A stretch of DNA of 64,000 nucleotides from an uncultured Bacteroides sp. GTDB lineage: Bacteria; Bacteroidota; Bacteroidia; Bacteroidales; Bacteroidaceae. Positions 1 through 6,124 of this stretch are shown here, one piece after another. Numbering within the stretch: position 1 is the stretch's first letter; each line of letters begins with the position of its first letter. Below the pieces are notes generated by a model. It was given only the letters and a program-made list of their open reading frames with translations. It ran no database searches and had not been told where the DNA came from. A program made the translations under genes and the position numbers. The stretch spans positions 1-64,000 of the forward strand of contig CASENS010000017.1 of assembly GCA_949289345.1 (NCBI GenBank), given 5' to 3'.

Positions 1-330
1 CCCCCAACACCAGGACTTTAAAGGGTCAATCATATTGTAGCCAAAGGTGGGCAAATCCTGTTTGGCCAAAAGGGTCAAAGTCGCGTGACTTTTCCACCAT
101 ACACCTACATCAAAAAACAATCGGTTAAACAACATCGTTTATTGAAATGCCAGTGCAAACCGCCTAAACCGTTTGATTTTCCGCTAATATCCGTTTTCAT
201 GCTTGTTTTTCTTTGAATAGTGGTGCAAAGTTACGAAAAAGTCTATATCTTTGCAATATAAATAATTGATAAACAGATATTTAATAGTAATTTCAATGAA
301 TGTTTTACCATTGTTTTACCCCGGAAAAAC
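1..330. other. Left-edge intergenic sequence
   Basis: No convincing gene lies here. The string aaagggtcaa occurs twice (about 20-29 and 69-78). On the minus strand there is a Bacteroides-like promoter, -33 ATTG at 257-254 and -7 TAACTTTG at 233-226 with a 20-nt spacer, which would read out of the left edge. A minus-strand ATG at 33-31 opens a frame that runs off the window after 11 codons, so a gene start cut by the edge is possible but unproven. Confidence 0.3.
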
Positions 331-358
331 AAAAAACGCTGTAACTTGTTCAGTTACA
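331..358 (-). terminator. Rho-independent terminator after tRNA-Phe
   Basis: On the minus strand a 7-bp stem (TGTAACT / AGTTACA, 352-358 with 340-346, loop of five) is followed by GCG and a run of six T. It lies just downstream of tRNA-Phe and fits as its transcription stop. Confidence 0.6.
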
Positions 359-380
359 ACGTTTCGTGAGATTTTCAAAG

Positions 381-453
381 TGGTGCCACCAGGAATCGAA
401 CCGGGGACACAAGGATTTTCAGTCCTTTGCTCTACCAACTGAGCTATGGCACC
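381..453 (-). tRNA. tRNA-Phe (GAA)
   Basis: Read on the minus strand, the 73-nt sequence folds as a full cloverleaf. The acceptor stem GGTGCCA pairs with TGGCACC, with discriminator A. There is a D-arm with AGCTCAGTTGGTAGAGC, an anticodon loop CTGAAAA giving anticodon GAA, and a T-arm with GGTTCGATTCC. The 3' CCA is not encoded. Confidence 0.97.
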
Positions 454-523
454 ATCGCTTTTAGATTGCGGGTGCAAAGGTAGTGAAAGTTTTGGACTGT
501 GCAAGAGATTGGATGGAAAAAAC

Positions 524-1582
524 TTACTCAACGGGTGGATTTGCGTCTTTTTCATCCTTGAGCGGGTTCCATCCTTGAGCTTTTAACTCAAATTCCTGCC
601 CATCGCGGGTGATGAGAGCACAACCAAGTTCAGGTTTGGTGATGTGACCTATCAGCTTCACGCCTTCCATGTCCTGTATCTTTTCATGATCGGTTATGGG
701 AACAGTGAACAAGAGTTCGTAATCCTCGCCTCCGTTCAGAGCGCAAGTGGTAAGATTCATATTAAACTCTTCGGCCATGACCGCTGTCTGATAGTCTATA
801 GGAATGTGTTCTTCGTAAACACGGCATCCCACATGGCTTTGCGTACAGATATGCAGCAGTTCGGAAGAGAGTCCGTCCGAAATGTCCATCATGGCGGTGG
901 GCACGATGCCAGCCTCATGCAACTTTTGAATAATATCACGCCGCGCTTCAGGTTTGAGCTGGCGTTCGAGCAAATATTCTTTTCCGGCAAAGTCGGGCTG
1001 CACGTCTTCTCCTTTCCCACGGAGGGCGGCTTTCTCGCGTTCCAGAAGTTGGAGTCCCATATAGGCGGCACCCAAATCGCCACTCACACAGATAAGGTCT
1101 GTTTCTTTAGCGCCATTGCGATAAACCACCTTTCCTTTCTCTCCTTCGCCAATGCAAGTGATGCTGATGGTCAAGCCGGTAAGCGATGAAGAGGTGTCGC
1201 CTCCCACGATGTCCACTCCATATTCCTCGCACGCCAAGCGGATGCCGGCATAGAGTGCCTCCATGTCTTCAATACAGAAACGTTTGGAGAGACCTATGGA
1301 GACGGTAATCTGACGAGGGGTACCGTTCATGGCGTATATATCGGAGAAGTTGACTACGGCCGACTTATATCCCAAGTGTTTCAAGGGTACGTAAGTGAGG
1401 TCGAAGTGCACACCTTCCAACAAGAGATCGGTGGTGATTAAAATCTCTTTATCGGCAGGGTATGAAAGAACGGCGGCATCATCTCCGATACTATATTTGG
1501 TAGATTTGTTGGACGGTTTGATGCCTTCAGTGAGATGGCGGATTAGGCCAAATTCACCCAGCGTAGCAATTTCTGTTCTCAT
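524..1582 (-). CDS. thiL: Thiamine-monophosphate kinase
   Basis: ThiL phosphorylates thiamine monophosphate to thiamine diphosphate, the last step of cofactor synthesis, in the cytoplasm. The 352-aa product has the ThiL/PurM-like order: an N-terminal GEFGLI stretch, the GDDAAVL metal/nucleotide motif near residue 33, ITTDLLLEGVHFD near 50, the VGGDTSSS motif near 127 and a C-terminal MDISDGLSSEL and NGGEDYELLF pair. Length is normal for the family. It lies downstream of rng on the same strand, but a terminator at 1601-1656 separates them, so it probably has its own promoter. I see nothing unusual. Confidence 0.95.
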   Translation of the reverse strand: MRTEIATLGEFGLIRHLTEGIKPSNKSTKYSIGDDAAVLSYPADKEILITTDLLLEGVHFDLTYVPLKHLGYKSAVVNFSDIYAMNGTPRQITVSIGLSKRFCIEDMEALYAGIRLACEEYGVDIVGGDTSSSLTGLTISITCIGEGEKGKVVYRNGAKETDLICVSGDLGAAYMGLQLLEREKAALRGKGEDVQPDFAGKEYLLERQLKPEARRDIIQKLHEAGIVPTAMMDISDGLSSELLHICTQSHVGCRVYEEHIPIDYQTAVMAEEFNMNLTTCALNGGEDYELLFTVPITDHEKIQDMEGVKLIGHITKPELGCALITRDGQEFELKAQGWNPLKDEKDANPPVE

Positions 1583-1600
1583 ATTCTTTTAATGTCGAGT

Positions 1601-1656
1601 AAAAAAACCGGAGGAATGAGAGGGATTTATCCACTCCCTCCGTTATCCCTCCGGTT
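1601..1656 (-). terminator. Terminator after rng
   Basis: On the minus strand AACCGGAGG (1656-1648) pairs with CCTCCGGTT near 1606-1615 around a loop of about 30 nt. The second arm runs straight into a T tract (seven A on the plus strand, 1601-1607). It lies just beyond the rng stop codon. Confidence 0.6.
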
Positions 1657-1669
1657 CTTTGATTTTGTT

Positions 1670-3244
1670 TTATTTGATTTCGATTTCTTCCTTCATGTCT
1701 ATTTCTTCACCTTTGGAGTCATAGAACACATATTGCAGAAATGCGAGTTTCTGATTTGGAATAATCTTAATGCCCAATCCGTACTTCATTTGCCACTTAC
1801 GTTTTAAGGATACAAAGCCTTGGTTGACGTAGGCGGCGATGTAGGGGTGGATGTGTAGTGAGAATCGCTTCATCTTCAGTTTGTTCACCAGGTAATCAAT
1901 CTTGCTCTCCAACGTGTCTGTAAAGAGGATGGAAGGCTTTATCTCGCCTTTGCCAAAGCAGGTCGGGCAAGTTTCAGCCGTATTGACATCCATGGCCGGA
2001 CGCACGCGCTGGCGGGTAATCTGCATCAGCCCGAATTTGCTAAGGGGCAGGATGTTGTGGCGTGCGCGATCTTTTTGCATGTTTTGGCACATGCGTTCGT
2101 AAAGCTTCTGTCGGTTTTCGGCCTCATTCATATCGATGAAGTCTACCACGATGATGCCGCCCATATCGCGTAGGCGTAATTGGCGGGCCAGTTCGTCTGC
2201 GGCTCCCAGGTTCACTTCCAGCGCATTGGCTTCCTGTCCGTTGGCGTTTTTGGTGCGGTTCCCGCTATTGACGTCCACTACGTGCAGGGCTTCAGTGTGC
2301 TCAATGATGAGGTAAGCTCCGCTCTTGTAGGATACGGTCTTACCGAACGAGGACTTTATTTGCTTGGTGATGCCGAAATTGTCGTAGATGGGCAGTTGCC
2401 CTTTATACAGTTTGACGATTCCTGCCCGGTCAGGGGCTATGAGTGTTACGTAATCCTTTATTTCGTGATACACTGCTTCGTTATTGACATAAATGTTCTC
2501 GAAAGAAGGATTAAACAGGTCGCGCAACAGTCCTACGGCACGACTGGTTTCTTCGTAAATCAGCGTCGGAAACTTGGTCGCTTTCTGTATTTTGACAACG
2601 GCGTCTTCCCAGTGTTTCAACAGAACTTTAAGCTCGCCGTCCAGTTCGGCCACCCGCTTGCCTTCGGCTACGGTGCGCACAATGACACCGAAGTTTTTTG
2701 GCTTGATGCTCATAAGCAGTTGTTTGAGGCGGGCGCGTTCGGCGCTGGACTTGATTTTTTGCGATACGGATACTTTGTCATTGAAAGGTATCAGCACGAG
2801 GTAGCGTCCGGCAAAGGATAGCTCGGACGTTAGTCGCGGGCCTTTGGTTGAAATTGGCTCTTTGACTATCTGCACCACTACTTCTTGTCCTACCTTGAGT
2901 GTGTTGGAAACCGTTCCGTCCTTTTCAAGGTCGGGAAGCAGGGTTGCCTTGGTTATCGGATTAAGTTTTTTGCGGTCGCTTAAAGTTTGCTTTACGTATT
3001 TTTCTAAAGAATTGAATTGAGGACCCAGGTCCTGATAATGAAGAAAAGCGTCTTTCTCGTAACCCACGTCCACGAAGCAGGCATTCAGACCGGGCATCAG
3101 TTTCCTGACGCGGCCCAGATACATATTGCCCACCGAGAAGGAAGCGTTTCTTCCTTCGCTTTGAAGTTCCACCAGTTGCTTGTCTTCAAGCAGGGCGATG
3201 GATACTTCTTTGGGCTGTACGTCTACTACGAGTTCGCTTGTCAC
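1670..3244 (-). CDS. rng: Ribonuclease E/G family endoribonuclease
   Basis: This is an RNase G-type endoribonuclease that cuts single-stranded A/U-rich RNA and matures rRNA ends. The 524-aa length matches RNase G rather than the longer RNase E. It has an S1-like RNA-binding region near the N-terminus (GNMYLGRVRKLMPGLNACFVDVG, about residues 39-61), a catalytic core with GGIIVVDFIDM around residue 365 supplying the metal-binding Asp residues, and a Zn-link type CPTC motif (ETCPTCFGKG) near residue 430. It follows HU and a small basic protein on the same strand after a 148-bp gap. The start at 3244 puts the usual MTSELVVD opening at the N-terminus. Confidence 0.95.
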   Translation of the reverse strand: MTSELVVDVQPKEVSIALLEDKQLVELQSEGRNASFSVGNMYLGRVRKLMPGLNACFVDVGYEKDAFLHYQDLGPQFNSLEKYVKQTLSDRKKLNPITKATLLPDLEKDGTVSNTLKVGQEVVVQIVKEPISTKGPRLTSELSFAGRYLVLIPFNDKVSVSQKIKSSAERARLKQLLMSIKPKNFGVIVRTVAEGKRVAELDGELKVLLKHWEDAVVKIQKATKFPTLIYEETSRAVGLLRDLFNPSFENIYVNNEAVYHEIKDYVTLIAPDRAGIVKLYKGQLPIYDNFGITKQIKSSFGKTVSYKSGAYLIIEHTEALHVVDVNSGNRTKNANGQEANALEVNLGAADELARQLRLRDMGGIIVVDFIDMNEAENRQKLYERMCQNMQKDRARHNILPLSKFGLMQITRQRVRPAMDVNTAETCPTCFGKGEIKPSILFTDTLESKIDYLVNKLKMKRFSLHIHPYIAAYVNQGFVSLKRKWQMKYGLGIKIIPNQKLAFLQYVFYDSKGEEIDMKEEIEIK

Positions 3245-3392
3245 TATAAAAATGCTTTTAATTTAAAATTATGAATGTCCGATTTTGTCCGTCGGTATTC
3301 ATTCAAACAAATGTTCACTTAAACAAAGAACAAACCCGCGATGTTTTTCTCCTCACAAGTTTGTTCTTTGTCATGTCGTTCAGACTAAAAAA

Positions 3393-3485
3393 TTACTTTT
3401 TGCTTTTGTGTCTGTTCTTTCTCAGTCTTTTTTTACGCTTGTGCGTAGACATTTTATGTCTTTTTTTCTTCTTACCGCTTGGCAT
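3393..3485 (-). CDS. 30-aa very basic AURKAIP1/COX24 (mS38-like) protein
   Basis: A complete ATG-to-TAA frame of 31 codons encodes a peptide of which about two thirds is Lys, Arg and His: it begins MPSGKKKKRHKMSTHKRKKR and ends in KSKK. This pattern is typical of the tiny Bacteroidetes proteins with the AURKAIP1/COX24 domain, related to mitochondrial ribosomal protein mS38, so a ribosome-associated role is likely. It starts 34 nt after the HU stop codon, so HU and this gene are probably cotranscribed, upstream of rng. The frame is too short for common ORF cut-offs. The family assignment is from memory of the sequence pattern. Confidence 0.8.
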   Translation of the reverse strand: MPSGKKKKRHKMSTHKRKKRLRKNRHKSKK

Positions 3486-3519
3486 AGTCGTTAATTTTTA
3501 TGGTTAATACTCTTGTTTA

Positions 3520-3795
3520 TTATTTCTTCACTGCAAGTGTGAACGTCTTCGCAGGTTTAAATGCCGGAATGTTGTGCTCCGGTATGATGATGGTAGTGTT
3601 CTTGGAGATGTTGCGGGCGGTTTTCTGTGCTCTTTTCTTCACGATAAAACTGCCAAATCCCCGTAGGTAGACATTCTCATCCTTGGCTAAAGACGCTTTG
3701 ACGGCATCCATGAACGCCTCAACCGTGGTAAGCACCGTTGTTTTATCAATCCCGGTGTTCTTTGTGATTTCGTTTACAATATCAGCTTTAGTCAT
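3520..3795 (-). CDS. HU-family DNA-binding protein
   Basis: This 91-aa protein is a histone-like HU/IHF subunit that binds and bends DNA as a dimer and compacts the nucleoid. It shows the helical start MTKADIVNEI, a turn before the beta arm (LRGFGSFIVKKRAQKTARN, residues 44-62), and a flexible arm with a Pro-containing tip (IIPEHNIPAFKPAK). Length and layout are standard. A -7 promoter box (TATATTTG) lies 52-59 nt upstream. The small mS38-like gene follows after 34 bp. Which paralogue (HU or IHF-like) cannot be told from sequence alone. Confidence 0.95.
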   Translation of the reverse strand: MTKADIVNEITKNTGIDKTTVLTTVEAFMDAVKASLAKDENVYLRGFGSFIVKKRAQKTARNISKNTTIIIPEHNIPAFKPAKTFTLAVKK

Positions 3796-3846
3796 TTTTC
3801 TTTAAAAAAAATATTGTTAGTATTGTTCTCTTAATTTTTTGGACTG

Positions 3847-3854
3847 CAAATATA
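3847..3854 (-). promoter_or_regulatory. -7 promoter box of the HU gene
   Basis: The minus strand reads TATATTTG, a perfect match to the Bacteroidales -7 consensus TAnnTTTG, 52 nt upstream of the HU start codon. No clear -33 TTTG stands at the expected distance. Confidence 0.5.
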
Positions 3855-3939
3855 TAGCTTTTCCCTGTCTTTGAAAAATATATTTCGGACATTTTTTAGA
3901 AAAAGTCGCTCTATTAAGTTTTGTTACACCGAAATGCAT

Positions 3940-3947
3940 TACTTTTG
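3940..3947 (+). promoter_or_regulatory. -7 promoter box of mutY
   Basis: TACTTTTG fits TAnnTTTG. A TTTG at 3920-3923 is a possible -33 box, but the 16-nt spacer is short. The box overlaps an in-frame GTG at 3947, which therefore cannot be the mutY start. Confidence 0.45.
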
Positions 3948-3964
3948 TGGCATTGAAAATACGG

Positions 3965-5014
3965 ATGACAATGGAGACATTTGCCAATACACTGATAGAA
4001 TGGTACGGGGTGAACAAACGCGATTTGCCCTGGCGGGGAACAAAAGATCCTTACTTGATTTGGATTTCGGAAATAATCCTGCAACAGACCCGTGTGGCGC
4101 AAGGATATGATTACTTCATGCGTTTCGTGAGCCGTTTTCCCGATGTGCGGACACTGGCCGAAGCCGATGAGGACGAGGTGATGCGCTATTGGCAGGGGCT
4201 GGGTTATTATTCGCGTGCACGAAACCTGCATGAGGCGGCACGGAGCATGGACGGTTCGTTTCCCGATACTTATGAAGGGGTGCGTGCCTTGAAAGGTGTG
4301 GGGGATTATACTGCGGCGGCCATCTGCTCCATAGCCTATGGGATGGCCTATGCCGTGGTGGACGGCAATGTGTACCGGGTGCTGGCCCGATATTTCGATA
4401 TGGATGTGCCGATAGACTCCACGCAGGGGAAAAAGACTTTTGCAGCCTTGGCGCAAGAAATGCTGGACAAACAGCGTCCGGCTATATATAACCAGGCCAT
4501 TATGGACTTTGGCGCCATGCAGTGTGTGCCCCAGTCGCCTGATTGCTCATCGTGTCCTTTGACGGATACTTGTCTGGCTTTTGCCCGGGGACGGGTATCC
4601 GACTTGCCGGTGAAACGACACAAAACCAAGGTGAGTGACCGCTACTTCACATATATATATGTACGCGTGAGGGACAATATCCTGCTTCGCAAGCGTACAG
4701 GGGATGACATTTGGCGAAATTTGTACGAACTTCCTCTAATAGAGACCCAGCACCCAATGGAGGAGCACGAAGTCTTGGCTTGGCTTTGCGAAAGAAAGTG
4801 GTTGCCAAAGCCTGGAGAAGGAGTCGCTTTCTCCAAACTTTGCCAAGGCGTGCGTCATGTCTTGTCCCACCAGATTATTCACGCAGACTTCTACGGGCTG
4901 GATTTATCCGCTTTGCCTTCGGGACTTGCGGATTTTATACGCGTGCCCGTGGGTGAATGGGAGCGTTATGCCATGCCTCGGTTAATCCATGCATTCTTGG
5001 AGAAACGGGAATGA
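3965..5014 (+). CDS. mutY: A/G-specific adenine glycosylase
   Basis: MutY removes adenine mispaired with 8-oxoguanine or guanine in base-excision repair. The helix-hairpin-helix glycosylase domain is clear: the NKRDLPWR start, catalytic Glu in SEIILQQT, the hairpin motif LKGVGDYTAAAI and the catalytic Asp in VVDGNVYRV. A CX6CX2CX5C cluster (CVPQSPDCSSCPLTDTC) binds [4Fe-4S]. A NUDIX-like 8-oxoG recognition domain fills the C-terminal third. I chose ATG 3965 (ATG 3971 is equally possible) because the longer GTG start at 3947 overlaps the -7 promoter box. The gene is convergent with the GtrA gene. Confidence 0.93.
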   Translation: MTMETFANTLIEWYGVNKRDLPWRGTKDPYLIWISEIILQQTRVAQGYDYFMRFVSRFPDVRTLAEADEDEVMRYWQGLGYYSRARNLHEAARSMDGSFPDTYEGVRALKGVGDYTAAAICSIAYGMAYAVVDGNVYRVLARYFDMDVPIDSTQGKKTFAALAQEMLDKQRPAIYNQAIMDFGAMQCVPQSPDCSSCPLTDTCLAFARGRVSDLPVKRHKTKVSDRYFTYIYVRVRDNILLRKRTGDDIWRNLYELPLIETQHPMEEHEVLAWLCERKWLPKPGEGVAFSKLCQGVRHVLSHQIIHADFYGLDLSALPSGLADFIRVPVGEWERYAMPRLIHAFLEKRE

Positions 5015-5035
5015 ACGGAAGGCAGTGTCTGCGGA

Positions 5036-5416
5036 TTATTGTCTTTTCCCCTTGAACACAAACCTCACCATCACGAAGTTGGCGGGAATGGCTATGGCGA
5101 ATACGGGAATGGGGGCAAGCGTTTTCGTCACACCAAGCGCAAGGAAAAGGTTCAGTAAGCCGATGTGAATAAGGTAGTTGCACAGATGCGCTCCTCCGAA
5201 ACCGATGGCTCTGAGCAAGGATGGCTTTTGTCCGAAGGTGAAATAAGCCGTCAAGTAAAAGTTGGCGATGAAACTCAAAACATAGCCAGCTGTATAAGCT
5301 ACGTTGACGTTGATGAAGTGTTGCAGGATGAAGTAGATGCCATAGTGCAGTGCGGTGGCTCCTATGCCCACTATGACAAACTTGATAAATGCCGGCATTT
5401 GCGTAAGTCGTTTCAT
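5036..5416 (-). CDS. GtrA-family small membrane protein
   Basis: A 126-aa integral membrane protein with four predicted helices (FVIVGIGATALHYGIYFIL; VAYTAGYVLSFIANFYLTAY; AIGFGGAHLCNYLIHIGLL; APIPVFAIAIPANFVMVRFVF). The N-xx-YF-TF pattern after helix two is typical of GtrA/DPMS proteins, proposed to move or help transfer undecaprenyl- or polyprenyl-linked sugars in cell-surface glycan synthesis. The frame stays open upstream to 5668, but the added part lies antisense within the HD gene and a -7 box (TAACTTTG) sits at 5440-5447, so the start MKRLTQMPAF at 5416 is preferred. It is divergent from the HD-domain gene. Confidence 0.85.
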   Translation of the reverse strand: MKRLTQMPAFIKFVIVGIGATALHYGIYFILQHFINVNVAYTAGYVLSFIANFYLTAYFTFGQKPSLLRAIGFGGAHLCNYLIHIGLLNLFLALGVTKTLAPIPVFAIAIPANFVMVRFVFKGKRQ

Positions 5417-5439
5417 CTTTCCTTTGTGATTTGACCGTA

Positions 5440-5447
5440 CAAAGTTA
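5440..5447 (-). promoter_or_regulatory. -7 box of the GtrA gene
   Basis: The minus strand reads TAACTTTG 24 nt before the chosen ATG at 5416. It decides between the short (126 aa) and long (210 aa) versions of the GtrA protein. Confidence 0.5.
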
Positions 5448-5469
5448 GCCATTGTAACAGAATAATTCG

Positions 5470-5477
5470 TACTTTTG
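5470..5477 (+). promoter_or_regulatory. -7 box of the HD-domain gene
   Basis: TACTTTTG lies 24 nt before the ATG at 5501 and matches TAnnTTTG. It forms a divergent pair with the box at 5440-5447. Confidence 0.5.
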
Positions 5478-5500
5478 CCGGCGAATAATAGGGAAAGAAT

Positions 5501-6037
5501 ATGAATCCTCTTGAAATAATAGACAAATACTATCCTGAAGCGGGCAAGTTGAAGCATATTTTGCTGACGCATAGCCGTTCCGTAGCCGACAAGGCGTTGC
5601 AGATAGCCGACCGGCATCCCGAGCTTGGCCTGGATAAAGACTTTTTGTACGAGGGGGCGATGGTGCACGACATCGGCATCTTCCTGACCGACGCTCCGGA
5701 CATTTCATGCTTCGGTGAAAAAGACTACATCTGCCACGGTTATTTAGGAGCCGACCTGATGCGTGCCGAGGGGTATCCGCAACATGCCTTGGTGTGCGAG
5801 CGCCATACAGGTGCCGGAATTTCATTGAAGCGGATTGTGGAACAAAATCTGCCCATTCCTCATCGGGAAATGCTGCCGGTCAGCCTCGAAGAACAGGTCA
5901 TCTGCTTTGCGGATAAGTTCTACTCCAAAACAAAGTTGGACCAGGAAAAAAGTGTGGAAAAAGCACGGAAAAGCCTGGAAAAACATGGCGAGGACGGAGT
6001 GGCCCGTTTCGACCACTGGTGCGAACTCTTCTTGTAG
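5501..6037 (+). CDS. HD-domain (HDIG-type) predicted metal-dependent phosphohydrolase
   Basis: This 178-aa protein has an HD domain: a first His in LLTHSRSVAD (H24), the paired H56-D57 in MVHDIGIF, later His residues in CHGYLGADLM and CERHTGAGIS, and a final Asp in CFADKFYSK. These are the metal ligands of the superfamily, so a phosphohydrolase on a nucleotide or other phosphate substrate is expected. The substrate cannot be read from the sequence. It is divergent from the GtrA gene and lies 87 bp before the LptD-like gene, which has its own -7 box. Confidence 0.88.
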   Translation: MNPLEIIDKYYPEAGKLKHILLTHSRSVADKALQIADRHPELGLDKDFLYEGAMVHDIGIFLTDAPDISCFGEKDYICHGYLGADLMRAEGYPQHALVCERHTGAGISLKRIVEQNLPIPHREMLPVSLEEQVICFADKFYSKTKLDQEKSVEKARKSLEKHGEDGVARFDHWCELFL

Positions 6038-6084
6038 CAATCTAAAATAAATTAAAAAGGAATGGTTTATCCGTGGAATTTATT

Positions 6085-6092
6085 TACTTTTG
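6085..6092 (+). promoter_or_regulatory. -7 box of the LptD-like gene
   Basis: TACTTTTG matches TAnnTTTG and stands 32 nt before the TTG start at 6125. No good -33 box is visible. Confidence 0.45.
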
Positions 6093-6124
6093 CCCCCGTT
6101 TAAAGCATTTGTTGTATCGTTTAA

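Noticed and set aside
381..453. tRNA-Phe as the attachment site of an integrated element
   Set aside because: tRNA genes are common integration sites, but I see no integrase gene and no second copy of the tRNA 3' end in the window.
5417..5668. Longer (210 aa) version of the GtrA protein
   Set aside because: The extra part is antisense to the HD gene and the -7 box at 5440-5447 would lie inside the coding part.
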